A stretch of DNA of 64,000 nt, from NCBI GenBank assembly GCA_958295665.1, contig OY282558.1, positions 112,272,838 to 112,336,837 of the forward strand, read 5' to 3'. Positions within the stretch are counted from its first letter, which is position 1. The number at the start of each line of letters is the position of its first letter. The notes under the pieces are model-generated. The model was not told the DNA's origin. It was given only the letters and a program-made list of their open reading frames with translations, and made no database searches. This DNA comes from Tipula vernalis. Taxonomy: Eukaryota > Arthropoda > Insecta > Diptera > Tipulidae. Position numbers and translations under genes: made by a program. Below are positions 32,401 through 45,415 of this stretch, piece after piece.

Positions 32401-35128
32401 CATAAGAATTTACATTCTTGGACCAGAATTTTTGAAAAGTAACAAATACTGATTTTCAATAAAACTTAAATATTCTATTGAATTTGTAGTAATATCCAGA
32501 TTATTTAAACGCAAATTGGCACAATATTTGCAAATGTTAAAAGCTATTAATAGTGATGTCAGCCCTAGCAATCGAAACAAATCATAAGAATTTACATTCG
32601 TTGACCAGAATTTTTGAAAAGTAACAAATACTGATTTTCACTAAAACTTAAATTTTCTATTGAATCTGTAGTAATATCCAGATGATTTAAACGCAAATTG
32701 GCACAATATTTGCAAATCTTAAAGCTATTAATAGTTATGTCAGCCCTAGCAATCGAATCAAATCATAAGAATTTACATTCTTGGACCAGAATTTTTGAAA
32801 AGTAACAAATACTGATTTTCAATAAAACTTAAATTTTCTATTGAATTTGTAGTAATATCCAGATTATTTAAACGCAAATTGGCACAATATTTGCAAATGT
32901 TAAAAGCTATTAATAGTGATGTCAGCCCTAGCAATCGAAACAAATCATAAGAATTTACATTCGTTGACCAGAATTTTTGAAAAGTAACAAATACTGATTT
33001 TCACTAAAACTTAAATTTTCTATTGAATCTGTAGTAATATCCAGATGATTTAAACGCAAATTGGCACAATATTTGCAAATCTTAAAAGCTATTAATAGTT
33101 ATGTCAGCCCTAGCAATCGAATCAAATCATAAGAATTTACATTCTTGGACCAGAATTTTTGAAAAGTAACAAATACTGATTTTCACTAAAACTTAAATTT
33201 TCTATTGAATCTGTAGTAATATCCAGATGATTTAAACGCAAATTGGCACAATATTTGCAAATCTTATAAGCTATTAATAGTTATGTCAGCCCTAGCAATC
33301 GAATCAAATCATAAGAATTTTTCATTCTTGGACCAGAATTTTTGAAAAGTAACAAATACTGATTTTCACTAAAACTTAAATATTCTATTGAATCTGTAGT
33401 AATATCCAGATGATTTAAACGCAAATTGGCACAATATTTGCAAATCTTAAAAGCTATTAATAGTGATGTCAGCCCTAGCAATCGAAACAAATCATAAGAA
33501 TTTACATTCTTGGACCAGAATTTTTGAAAAGTAACAAATACTGATTTTCAATAAAACTTAAATTTTCTATTGAATCTGTAGTAATTTCCAGATGATTTAA
33601 ACGCAAATTGGCACAATATTTGTAAATGTTAAAAGCTATTAATAGTGATGTCAGCCCTAGCAATCGAAACAAATCATAAGAATTTACATTCGTTGACCAG
33701 AATTTTTGAAAAGTAACAAATACTGATTTTCAATAAAACTTAAATTTTCTATTGAATCTGTAGTAATATCCAGATGATTTAAACGAAAATTGGCACAATA
33801 TTTGCAAATGTTAAAAGCTATTAATAGTGATGTCAGCCCTATAGCAATCGCAACAAATCATAAGAATTTACATTCTTGGACCAGAATTTTTGAAAAGTAA
33901 CAAATACTGATTTTCAATAAAACTTAAATTTTCTATTGAATCTGTAGTAATTTCCAGATGATTTAAACGCAAATTGGCACAATATTTGCAAGTGTTAAAG
34001 CTATTAATAGTGATGTCAGCCCTAGCAATCAAATCAAATCATAAGAATTTACATTCTTGGACCAGAATTTTTGAAAAGTAACAAATACTGATTTTCACTA
34101 AAACTTAAATATTCTATTGAATCTGTAGTAATATCCAGATGATTTAAACGCAAATTGGCACAATATTTGCAAATGTTAAAGCTATTAATAGTGATGTCAG
34201 CCCTAGCAATCGAAACAAATCATAAGAATTTACATTCTTGGACCAGAATTTTTGAAAAGTAACAAATACTGATTTTCACTAAAACTTAAATTTTCTATTG
34301 AATCTGTAGTAATATCCAGATGATTTAAACGCAAATTGGCACAATATTTGCAAATGTTAAAAGCTATTAATAGTCAAGTCAGCTCTAGCAATCGAAACAA
34401 ATCATAAGAATTTACATTTTTAGACCAGAATTTTTGAAAAGTAACAAATACTGATTTTCAATAAAACTTAAATTTTCTATTGAATCTGTAGTAATATCCA
34501 GATGATTTAAACGCAAATTGGCACAATATTTGCAAATGTTAAAGCTATTAATAGTGATGTCAGACCTAGCAATCGAAACAAATCATAAAAATTTACATTC
34601 TTGGACCAGAATTTTTGAAAAGTAACAAATACTGATTTTCAATAAAACTTAAATTTTCTATTGAATCTGTAGTAATATCCAGATGATTTAAACGCAAATT
34701 GGCACAATATTTGCAAATGTTAAAGCTATTAATAGTGATGTCAGACCTAGCAATCGAAACAAATCATAAAAATGTACATTCTTGGACCAGAATTTTTGAA
34801 AAGTAACAAATACTGATTTTCAATAAAACTTAAATTTTCTATTGAATCTGTAGTAATATCCAGATGATTTAAACGCAAATTGGCACAATATTTGCAAATG
34901 TTAAAGCTATTAATAGTGATGTCAGCCCTAGCAATCGAAACAAATCATAAGAATTTACATTCTTGGACCAGAATTTTTGAAAAGTAACAAATACTGATTT
35001 TCAATAAAACTTAAATATTCTATTGAATCTGTAATAATATCCAGATGATTTAAACGCAAATTGGCACAATATTTGCAAATCTTAAAAGCTATTAATAGTG
35101 ATGTCAGCCCTAGCAATCTAAACAAATC
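29462..35128. repeat. Satellite array, 182-bp monomer, about 31 copies
   Basis: Monomers start at CAGCCCTAGCAATCG near 29466, 29648, 29830, 30013, 30194 and so on to about 35106. Constant words are CATTCTTGGACCAGAATTTT, AGTAACAAATACTGATTTTC, TCTATTGAATCTGTAGTAAT, CGCAAATTGGCACAATATTT and AAGCTATTAATAG. Monomer variants (CATTCGTTGACC; GAATTTTTCATTC; GAATTTGTAG with CCAGATTATT) recur as ordered pairs and blocks. The unit is 182 bp, not a multiple of three, and minus-strand frames (LLGLTSLLIAFKICKYC) are by-products. The array is immediately followed by a piggyBac remnant. Confidence 0.97.
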
Positions 35129-35179
35129 ATAGGAATTTACAACTGTGGACAATTTTTTCACCACTTTATCGTTAGCCCA

Positions 35180-35553
35180 GGAATAAATAAATTGCGAAAT
35201 GTCAATTGTTGGAACATTGAAAAGAAAAACGCTACATATCAAATGAGTTCAAAGCCTTAAAACTAGAGAAATTTTGTCCATTAAATTTGGATTCGGGCCC
35301 AAAGTGGTATTGTGCTCCTCAATCCCTATAACAAAACAAGGCAATAGTTTTGTTATCAACAATTCTACACTACACAGAGGTTAAAACAGTATCGAGCCCA
35401 AAAGAGAAGCCAGAAATGAACCTTTATTACAGTCACACGAAAAAAGGAGCGAACTCTATGGACAAAATGTTAAGCCAGTTCACTACTAAAAGAAGGACCA
35501 ATCGGTGGCCATTACCATTATTTTACAACTTGCTAGATATTGCTTCATTTTAA
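35180..35553 (+). pseudogene. piggyBac-like transposase, C-terminal fragment
   Basis: The plus-strand frame at 35350-35553 reads LSTILHYTEVKTV, KPEMNLYYSHTKKGANSMDK, QFTTKRRTNRWPLPLFYNLL and DIASF. This is the piggyBac block 'KPe...YN.tKgGvD..D.m...Ys..RkT.RWPm..Fy.mlDia', which carries the last catalytic aspartate (here shifted to NSMDK). 35210-35340 in another frame gives GTLKRK and KQGNSFVI, the preceding strands. At least two frameshifts break it. It borders the satellite. Only the N-terminal part of a piggyBac-like protein is present at 102-736, so the two remnants do not overlap and cannot be compared directly. Confidence 0.75.
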
Positions 35554-35556
35554 TGA

Positions 35557-38036
35557 GGAAAAAAGAAGCAAAAAATCAAAAGTAAGTGTTAAAAAAAACC
35601 GTAAAACTTTTTTTTTTCTTGAAATTTTCTGAAATAAATTAAAAATTATTCACATAGCTGACGCCGGATAATGATTGGATGAAAACTCACTGAGTTATTG
35701 AGAAAGGAAAATTGTGATATCTATCACTGTAGATACAGTTCATGCGAAGGTTAAACGTTTGTAACACCACATAGCTACATAACCCCCTCCTCGTTTTAAA
35801 AGTAATTTAAATTTAAATTTAATGACTAGTCCCAGATTCTTGTAATAAAAAATGGGAAAATTGTTTGAAGTTGGTGCGGTACTTAAACCTAGATATATAA
35901 ACTTACGATTTGTATTTATAAAAAGCTGCAAAAAGTAACTTCGAACAATTTTCAGTAATATAAAAAAATCTCGAATAATCAGAAAAATTTGCGATAATAT
36001 CTCGAAGAATCTCTTCGACAATTTTGCATGATAAACATCACATAATTTAGAAAATTTCAAAAACTTGAAAAATATCTCGAATATTTTTCGCACCAAGCAA
36101 TTCTGTAACATCGTAATATTTATAATAGAATTTTAGAACAATCTCATTATTCTTTAAAAATCTGTTGAATAAACTTAAAATATTAGAATAATGTTAAAAA
36201 ATAGTTCCTCAAATATTCCAAACCGAGCTATCAAAATATTTTAAATTCTCGAATTTCGGGCATTTCACCTTTTGTTTAATTAAATCCAAACTAAACGCGG
36301 ATTCTCTCGAAAAACCTACAAAATCTCAAATAATACCGGTTACATAACAACAACGCCAAATATTTGTCAACTCAACATTTGAAATCGAATATTGCGAATC
36401 ACGGAGTTCCGGAACTCGTAACTCACAGTACAAGACACACTTAATCGAGTTGAAATGATAGAAAGATATTTCAATTTTAATTTATCAACGATTGGTTAAC
36501 AAATTAAGAAATAATACACAAATTAACAATTGCGAATAACTGTATAAACTGCAGGGCTTAAATTAATTTTCGGTAAAATTACTTGGTCAAAAATTTATTA
36601 ATAACGAGTCGACTAAGCAAAAAGATTGATTTTAGTCGGATAACCTAATCGGGTTTTGGTTTTTCTACCAGTAATGCCTTCAGTAGTTTTGCGGCTGGTT
36701 TTAAGCAAGTTACTTGACATATTTAAATAAATTGTTGTACGGTTTTGTGAAACAAATCTTCGGTAATTTCTGAAGAAAATATAATTAAGATTGTTTTTCC
36801 TAAAACTAAATCAATTTGTAAATAAGTTTATATTGCTAAAAAAATTAATCCGATTTATTACGTATCATTCGCTACAATCGAAATCACGCGTTCCCATATG
36901 AACATTTATCACTGTAGGATAATTACGAATAAAGCTCAAATAGAATTGCCCAGGTATCTCTGAAAACTAAATTAAATTAATGATTCACTATTATACCATA
37001 TCTTTACTGCTTAATTAATGGAATTTAACTTATATAAATTTGTTAGTGATAAATAAAATAAAATAGTTATCACAAGACAATACAATTTCTACGTTAAAAT
37101 ACTTCCGATGTTTGAGATGAGGAAAAAATCATGTGTGTTTCAATCCGGTAAAGATAACGGTTTTATGAAACTTTTATTATAATGCTCCGAAAACTTGAAC
37201 TGCTTTGTTCTCAGGAAATTGTCGATATGTTAAAATTCCGTGAATCGAATGACGAATTCCACCCAAAATTTATAAATACATATAGTTAAACCTCAGATAA
37301 TCCAAAAATTGAAAAAAATTTAAGTGGTACTTTAAAGTTTTACACGATTTAAATTTACAGAAATGTTGTGTTTTAAACATTTCTATACATATATTATAGT
37401 TTAACAATTTCCGCTTGTTATAAGAATAAAAATTACAACACTGCATATTACTACCATAAAAGCTACAGGTAGATTTACCAATTTTAAAAATATGGCAGAT
37501 GCATAGGGAGAATTCAGCAATAATTTACAAGTCGCGTTTGCCGCGGTATATTTTTTATTATTTATATTACTCACTCGTTATTCACAGTTTATTGGTCATT
37601 ATCCACCTATAAATCAATCATTATTCAAACGTTATTCCCCAACTTTTTACTGATTACTCGACACTCGCATTACCCATCATTCGTCAGTGAATAATAAGTG
37701 ATTTAGGAATAAATCTTTATTGAATAATCAGCGAATACATTATCAATGAATATTAAGTAAATGTTTTAAATTTAGTGAATAGTTTGAATAGTGAATAAAA
37801 TTAAAATTTATCAGGGAATGAAATGTGAATAATTGGAGACAAAGTATGAGAATTATGTGTAAATAATGAATGAACAATGAATGGGTAATAAGTGAATATT
37901 AAGTAAAATTAGTGAATAAGGATAAGTAAACTGTTAACGCGCCGATTACACTTTATACAATATGACAATTTAAGATTTGTTAGTTTTATGAAATTTACCA
38001 ACAATGCCTGGATATTAAATAGATTACGGACTAATA
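35557..38036. other. No gene; AT-rich, with mirrored ATTCACT/AGTGAAT words at 37550-37930
   Basis: No coding frame is convincing, including the 123-codon minus frame at 35740-36111 (F/I/L/K composition only). 37560-37700 is rich in TTATTC/ATTCAC and 37680-37920 in GTGAATAA/GAATATTAAG on the same strand, forming an imprecise mirrored cluster. Confidence 0.45.
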
Positions 38037-38474
38037 TGATGTCTGGACGTCTTGTGAAGGGGGGAACAAAGCTGTGTAGTAATCACCAGCTCCGTAACCT
38101 TCAGTAGAGTGGGCTTCAGCAGGCTGTTCTGGTCATGTTTTAGGCAGTCCTGTCTGGGGCTCACGAACGCGTGAGGGGTAACCTAATCGTGGTTTGCAAG
38201 TGTGCGTGCTACCTCCCCGAGGTGACCACCAGTAACTGATTGTTTGTTTACCGAACGGCAGGCTAAAGTACGACGCTAAAGGAAAAAATAACCTTGACAA
38301 AAAACCCCAAATCCAAGGTGAGACACGTGTGCCGAGGGATGAATGGCCATGGGTTATTTGGTCTGTAGCACGGAACTTCGGAAACCTGGTGACCTCCGGT
38401 TTCAATTAGCCTTACCACAGTAAGAGGCGCCGCTGTGGTGGACCTTCTTTTCCTCTCAACAAATCCGAAACTGC

Positions 38475-39760
38475 ATGGATATTTCAGAAATAAAAAAATA
38501 TGAGGGAGGTGCTACTCTAAACGCACCAACCTTAGAGGATGACAAGGTCCAACAAGGACCTACCTCTGAGAATTTTAATATGGAAACCACGCTATCTGAT
38601 GATTATCGATGACCGAGTACAAAGCGCACAAGTGCCATGATTCTCGGACACCGCATCAGTGTCTACAACCGCCGAAATTAAAAGCAGCCTCGAGGACTTG
38701 GAATTTGAGGAAAGCAAGAAAAAGAGAAAGAGACTCGGTGCACTGCGGAGCAGCGAAGAAGCGCTTTGCCCATCTTAAATTGGTGGGCATACCGGACGAG
38801 GTAGCTCTGGCACAGTGCCAAATTAAAATAAAAGATCGAACGGTCACTATCGATAAACGGAACCGGTCAGGCGACACGACCCCAAAGAACACCCCAGCAA
38901 ATAGGGAGAAGAAAGAGCAACCTTTGCCAACCGGAGGAAAGGGTAGCTCACAAGATATGACAGGTCCAAAGCAAGGATATGGTGGCAGATAGGACGATGT
39001 GAAGCTAACCTACAAGGACGCAGTGAAGGCCATCAGGTTGGAAATAACCGACCAAGGCTTCCCAGAAGTCAAACTAGGTATCACCGAGATCCTGGCTGTA
39101 CAAGATAGCATTATATAGACGGCATTAGCCCGACATTTTTAAGATGCCGCAAGAGGAATGGATGGTTGACCATCAACTGTACTGACAAGGACACGGCGGA
39201 GTGGCTCACTGCCACTGTGCCGACCCTAAAGCCATGGGAAAACGCCAACCTGAGAGCAGTCGGGGAGGACGAATTACCGCGCCTCAAAATATTCTTCGTA
39301 TATCTTCCTCGTTGCAAAAACGAGGCAAACAAGAAAATACTTCGCCGCTTGGGAGTCCAGAATAAGGATCTCAGGAACGCGGAGTGGAAAATTCTTGCAA
39401 AGAAAGGCAGAGAGAATGGCGGAGATTTTAAAGACCTTCAACTATAAAGTTAACTAGATATTTGGAGCCGTGTACTTTCGCCCCAAAAAGGATGGTGAGA
39501 GGACACAGGCACCATTAGCAGGTAAAGCAGGGCTAAATCGCTCCGTGGAAAGAGCGTCTAGTTTCCCCAGCCAGAAAGATCCCGGGAGCAAAGACCACCC
39601 AAACAAGCTAGAAACCTCAGGCACTACACGTAAGGGACGCACACCTGGAAAGGAGAACAAGCCTGATAAAAAACATGGGTTGAACTCACAGAGTTCCACC
39701 AAACCACGTGCTAATAGTAGCAGCACACAGGGCGGCTTATTGGAGGGCCCGAAAACATAA
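38475..39760 (+). pseudogene. LINE ORF1 (gag-like, DUF4780 region), broken
   Basis: ATG at 38475 opens MDISEIKKYEGG and stops at TGA 38610-38612. Later frames carry a charged stretch (SLEDLEFEESKKKRKRLGAL), then KLVGIPDEVALAQCQIK. The DUF4780-like domain at about 39000-39440 reads YKDAVKAIRLEITDQGFPEV, then TINCTDKDTAEWLTATVPTL, LRAVGEDELPRLKIFFVYLP and KILRRLGVQN. A basic, serine-rich tail ends at about 39757. In this group ORF1 coats the RNA. At least three breaks are present. Confidence 0.75.
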
Positions 39761-39766
39761 AGATCT

Positions 39767-42700
39767 ATGCACGCGTCTGTAAGATGCGTACAAATCAACC
39801 TACATAGATCCAAGGCTGCCACGTCTATGCTGAGTCGCCTCTTCAATACAAACAACTGGGACATAGTGCTTATCCAAGAGCAGTGGACCAACAATGGAAG
39901 AATTAAAGGTTTTCCAAGTAAGATAGGTTAGCTAATTTACAACACAGAAGTAGAAAGGATGATCACAGCGATTCTCTGTCGTTCGTCGTAAAATATCTTC
40001 TCAATTAACCAATTTATTTCCAGAGACATTACAGTCTCATTAGAGATACCTCTATCCAGAGGAGGCATTATCACAATAAATATGACATCAGCCTATTATC
40101 CCGGGGGCGATAACGACCCACCTCCGGAAGAAGTACAGAGCTTTATCAATTACTGTACAGCTTATAAGCAGAAGTTCATCATTGGTTGTGATGCTAATTC
40201 ACACCATTCAGTCTGGGGTAGCACCAACACCAATACAAGAGGTGAGCAACTTTTTGAATACTGTTCATCAAATAATATTGCTATAAATGATACAGGGAAG
40301 CAGCCGACCTTTGTGTATGCCATTAGAAGGGAGGGGCCGGACCTTACTATGTCTGACATGGGTACCTCCAGCACAGTCCATAATTGGCATGTATTATGGA
40401 AAGCCTCTTTGTCGGAACATAGGTATAGAAGATTTGATATTAGAACCCCCCAAATAACAGAAACTACGGTAAGAATACCTACAGGTACGGACTGGGCTGT
40501 CTTTACCAATAAACTACAAGACAATATAGTGGGTTTACAGAACTCTATCGGATCTGTTGCAGAGCTTGATAGCGTTGCTGATAATCTCACCAGGGCAATA
40601 ATTGATGCAAATCACTCAAGTTCTCCTGAGGTGCTTGTTAGAGGAACTAGGGATGTTCCTTGGTCGACCTTCGCCCTGGAGACTACAAGACAAACAGTGC
40701 GTAAGCTCTTTAACAGAGCAAAAATAACAGATGACTGGGCAGCGTATCGAACTGCCCTCTCCCAGTAGAATGAGACTCTAAGGAAGAGTAAAAGAGAGAG
40801 CTGGAGGACTTAACGGGGGAAGATAATCGATATTGCAGCAGCCTGCCAACTCCAAAAAGCCCTCGCATTAGATCATAAAAACCCTCTGGGCTCAGTAAGA
40901 AGGCTGGAGAGGACATTAACCACATCAAGGGAAGAGACTCTTAAATGTCTGGTGAAGGGACACTTTCCGGAGTGCACAATCATTGTAGGTCGGGAGGACC
41001 CTTATATGAGCGTGGTGCATCCATATCTAGTCTCAAGGGGGGCCTACAAGCGAGCGATGGAAATCTTCACCACTGGAGCTTTGCGCTGGGCTATCAATTC
41101 ATTTGGTCCCTTTAGGTGTCCAGGAGGGGATCGAATCTATCCTATTTTTCTTTATCGAGGCCTGGATGTATTGGAGCTCGACCTAATCAAATTATATAGA
41201 GCCAGATATAGTCTGGAATACATCCCCAAATGCTGGAGGGAGGTAAGAGTCATATTCATACCAAAAAATAGGAATAAATCCCCCAAGGACATTAGGTCCT
41301 ACAGACCAGGGCTGCCTTCAGAGTACTGTCACCGTTATTGTGGCTCTTGGTAATGGATCAGTTGCTCGCTATTTTGAGGAACTCTCGAATATCAATCTTT
41401 GCCTATGCTGATGATCTGGCGCTGATGGTCATGGGCAAATTTTAAAGCACAATAGCTGAGCGTATCCTAGAGCTCTAAGATTGGTAAACGAGTGGTGTGT
41501 TGATGTGGGCCTTAGCGTCAATCCCAATAAAATAACATGTACTCTCTTTACAAATCTAGAATTTCCTTTCCTCGAATAACTATGAACGGGGAAATACTCA
41601 AGATGACATCTGAGGTTAAATATCTAGGGATCATTTTTGACCTAAAGTTAACCTGGAACTCCCTCATACTTTGGGTGCCAAGGTATGTTTGGTAAAACAT
41701 GGGGCCTAAACCCACAAATGATAATCTGGCTTTACCAAACCCTCATAATACCAATGATATCTTATGCGGCGTTTATATGGTGGCCAAAGGCAGAGCAAAT
41801 AAATGCTCGTTTAGATTTGGACAAAATTCAAAGATTAATATGTTTGGGCGCAACGGGAGCAATTAGGACCTAACCTACTGCTGCCCTTGAAAGACTGCTG
41901 GGACTCTCACCACTCCACATACATGTCAAGAGTGTAGCATGTTTGGGAGCCATAAAACTGAAGGTAACAAGTCAGGTTAGACTGACTAGTTCGGGACACA
42001 ATAGCATTCTGGATAAACTAAACTTGGCAGATGATATTGCCCAGCTATCAGATTTGATGGTAAAGACTACTGACTGCCGAATAAACGTCACGATCCGGAT
42101 ACCCGAAAGGGACATGGTGGGGAACATCATTTCCTTCTTACCACAGCACGCATCGGTTTGGTATGCCGATGGGTCAAAAACAAACGATGGCACGGGTGCG
42201 GAGGTTGTGGGGCCCGGTTTTAGGCTCTGTATACCGTTGGGAAAAACCTCTACGGTTTTCCAGGCAGAAACCGTGGCCACGGAGCAACGGAGATCTACAT
42301 AATCTCGGATAGCCAGGCAGTTTTATTAGCCCTGGCAGCTCCGGTGTTCAGCTCTAAACTGACATGGAGCTGCTACAGCAACCTTAGAAGGCTGGGTAGG
42401 GACAACAAGGTTACCCTAATGTGGTCCCCTCCCCACTCTAATATACCAGGTAATAAGGCCGCAGATACCTGTGCAAAAGAGGGTGCGGGTGGCATCTTCT
42501 ACGGCCCCGAGCCTGGCGTTGCCTATAAGCGAGGAGAGTCCTCTTCTGGGAGCAGAGATGTTCTGCTTCACATCTGGGAGTCATCTCGGGGAATAAGACA
42601 GACAAAGAAGCTCCTAAATTACAAGATTATACACTTACAGGATATAATCAGAATGGATCGATCATATCTGAAATCCATCATATAGTACTTTACAGGACAT

Positions 42701-42944
42701 GGTCCCTTTAACTACAAATCAAAACACACTTCTATTCAAAATGGGGAAACCCCCATCAAAGAACTGCAGGTTTTGTAATGTGGGAAGAAAAACATCCGAA
42801 CACTTGCTGTTCGAGTGCAGGGCGATCGCCCTTAGAAGAATTAAAACACTCAATGCTTACTCTGTTCAGTGGCCTCACGCCGACCCCGTGGATTTGCATG
42901 ACTTAGTGGCGTTTATCAAGGAACTGGACCTACATTTCACATAG
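39767..42944 (+). pseudogene. LINE ORF2: endonuclease, RT (internally deleted), RNase H, zinc knuckle
   Basis: From ATG 39767: CVQINLHRSKAAT and VLIQEQW (endonuclease N-terminus), GGIITINMTSAYYPGGD, IIGCDANSHHSVWGS, PTFV and LSEHRYRRFDI, where the usual SDH has become SEH. A linker follows. The RT begins CWREVRVIFIPKNRNKSPKD, SYRP. Then about 450 bp expected between the YRP and GCPQG boxes is missing at about 41310. It resumes GCLQST, FAYADDLALMVMGKF (catalytic YADD kept), CVDVGLSVNPNK and EVKYLGIIFDLKLTW. RNase H at about 42155-42500 keeps YADGSKT, FQAE, SDSQAVLLAL and NKAAD. A C-terminal C..C...H....C knuckle reads CRFCNVGRKTSEHLLFEC. About eight frameshifts or stops. Confidence 0.85.
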
Positions 42945-43060
42945 ATCGATTTCTCTACTCTTACACGGGGATGCACAATAGATCTTGCTGGTCGAAGAGC
43001 ACGGGGTTCCTCTTACCAAACCCCCTCTTTAAAAAAAAAACAAAAAAAAAATTTGATGTC

Positions 43061-45093
43061 AAATACTTAACCGAAAACAAATCTTTTATAAGAACGCTCT
43101 TGAATAAAATTCAATGTTTTGACATGTTTACTGAGAAAGTAACAAAAAAAAAAATATTTGTTGGTAAAATATTTTCTATAACAAATTCTTGTTAAAACTC
43201 TTTAAACTTTCTTTTTTCGAGTTTTAATTAAATACGCGTTGGTTGGATACAATGAGCTTTTTAAGCGTTCTTAGAAAAATAAAACATTTCGTATTTTTTT
43301 TTAATATTCTCTCAAAAGAAAGAAATAAGTATTTTTGGAGGATTTTATGGTTAAATTTAACTGTGAAATTGATTTATAACTGAATGAATGTAGCGTAAAC
43401 GAGATGAAAACTGCACCTTCACAGCACAGAAAGTTTGAATTAAAAACAAATATGCACGTCAACACAAGAAAACCTAATTAAAAATCATAAAGGTATACGT
43501 ATTTACTGCAATTATAAGAAACTCCTTTATTAATATTTTCTGACACTTATGTCCTTTAAGACCTCTATATAAAAAGTTTTTTAATTCACGTGGATAACAC
43601 AAACTTTTTAATTACAAAACAAAGTTTCAAAAGGACAATCTTGGTATACAGCGACAGACAAAAAACAATTGGTATTTTATCTGTATACAAATCACTTAAA
43701 AAAAAAGTCTTTCAAAAAAATAAAACTCCACTTGACCCAATTGAAACTATTAAAAGCTTATAACTTGGAGAGAACTACATTTCTCAAGAGTAGTAACTTT
43801 TTGGCAGCAAAATATAAACGAAAATTTACAAAAAAAAATTTATTGCTTTATAAAATTGAATAGTTAGTCGCTTGAACAAGAATAATAAAATCAATTTTAA
43901 AGCTTTAAACATAAGCATAAAAATAAATAATAACCCCCCCAACGAGACACCCAATTAATCAAAGTTATATAAGACACTTTCGCTTTTTTGTATATAGGTA
44001 TATGTACACAAAGTTAAAAGCTCATATCCTTGTAAATATATTTATTGCATGCATGCAAAATGTGTACATACATAACGAGTACAGAAAAAAAAAATAAAAA
44101 ATCGGAAATTTTGTAGAGAGCACACAAAGTATGAAAAATTGAAAATTATATTCGTTTGATAAGCCAACCGTGATACATGTTTTGATAAAAAAATAAAAAA
44201 TTGTTAAACAAAACACACAGAATGTATATGGCATATATATGGTTAACACTTTCGAAATAAGAGCATATACATATGTTGTGTGTGTGTGTGTGCAACATAT
44301 AAAATCATTTTTTAAAAACAAGCTTTTATATTACACAAAACCACTTTTTACCATTAAATTGATAATATTAAGTTTTAATTGAATTATTAATTTAATTTGA
44401 GTTGTGTGATAAGTGATTACACGATAAACCTAACGTGTACTTTAATAATTATTATTGCTTAGGGCTATCAAATATTAACGGTAAAATATTACATAAATTA
44501 TAAATCATGACTTTAAAATAAAATAAAAACGCTTTCACTTTACTTATTAACCCCTTTTTTTACTGCTTCACATAATTAAATTTAATTATTCAATTTGAAG
44601 TATGTACTTTAATTAAGTTTTCGAGGAATTTAGATTAAAAAGTTTTTCACGCCATAATGTGATGTTGTTGGCGGAATTGATTTTTTTATACCAACTAATT
44701 GCGTGTACTCTTATAGATTTATTGATTTATGGGGGGGTGCTTGGTGTTGAACTTACACCATTATACGTAATAGCAAGATGAATATAGTTTAGTTATATTA
44801 CATCGAATATCATTAAAAAATTTTTGGGGTTATACAAAATAACGTTTCCATCCCTTACGACGATTTAGGGACTGATTTTTCATCAGTTTTGTTGTAATTT
44901 ATATGAACAGGTAGACATTATATAGAATAAGTCCTTTATATAATTATAAATTAAAAAATTCCTAAATTAATTTCCATTTCCAATATCCGATGTTATCCGT
45001 GTACCACGTTTTCTGGAAAACAATTTGAACTAAGTCGAAAAAAATCTGAAATTGTGAACTATACAATTTGTTTGTAGTTTATTTCTGTTCGCT
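43061..45093. other. No gene recognised
   Basis: AT-rich intronic sequence with a (GT)n tract near 44278-44292 and no convincing frame. Confidence 0.5.
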
Positions 45094-45415
45094 GTGACAC
45101 TATTCTGATTTTCCCGGGGAATTGGGAATTGGAATTTGATTATTGTGAATTTTTTAGTGCATTTTGGTATTATTTTTTCCAAAGCATACTGTGGCAATTG
45201 GTACTTTTCAAATTTTGAGAAAAAATAATTCCATTTTTGTTGGGAATTGTTTAGTATAGGCAGTAATGTTACAAATTGGATTATTTTGTCCTAAAATTTG
45301 AAAAATACCAATCGCCACTGTATCCTTTGGAAAAAATAATACCAAAATACACTAAAAAAATCACAATAATCAAATTCCAATTCCCAATTCCCCGGGAAAA
45401 CCAGAATAGTGCCAC
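45094..45415. mobile_element. Foldback/MITE-like element with about 127-bp arms
   Basis: Arms 45094-45221 and 45288-45415 are inverted copies of about 90% identity by eye. They share CACTATTCTG, TTCCCGGGGAATTGGGAATT, GGAATTTGATTATTGTGA, TTTTGGTATTATTTTTTCCA and AGTGGC/TGTGGC words around a 66-bp loop. No coding capacity and no clear target duplication. Confidence 0.85.

Larger units (their letters stand above)
38037..43060 (+). mobile_element. LOA/R1-like LINE, nearly full length, with 3' A-rich tail
   Basis: A GC-richer block (about 38044-43053) in AT-rich DNA. It has a roughly 430-bp 5' UTR, a broken ORF1 with a DUF4780-like region, and a broken ORF2 with endonuclease, RT and RNase H. The 3' end is an A-rich tail at 43032-43050. 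TGATGTC occurs directly before the first LINE base (38037-38043) and directly after the tail (43054-43060), a likely 7-bp target duplication. ORF order and the RNase H domain indicate the LOA clade or its relatives in the I/R1 group. Confidence 0.85.

Noticed and set aside
29462..35128. Regular repeats considered as a CRISPR array
   Set aside because: The units are contiguous 182-bp monomers without unique spacers, in an animal genome.
30914..35242. Repeated frames with LLGLTSLLIAFKICKYC, resembling a membrane peptide
   Set aside because: The monomer is 182 bp, not a multiple of three, and there are no regular start or splice signals; these are satellite by-products.
35740..36111. 123-codon minus-strand frame
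   Set aside because: It is composed almost only of F, I, L, K and S as expected from A/T runs, without motif or neighbouring gene signals.
38133..39894. Several minus-strand frames of 70-146 codons over the GC-rich LINE
   Set aside because: They overlap plus-strand ORF1 motifs and have no recognisable content; they arise from the higher GC content.
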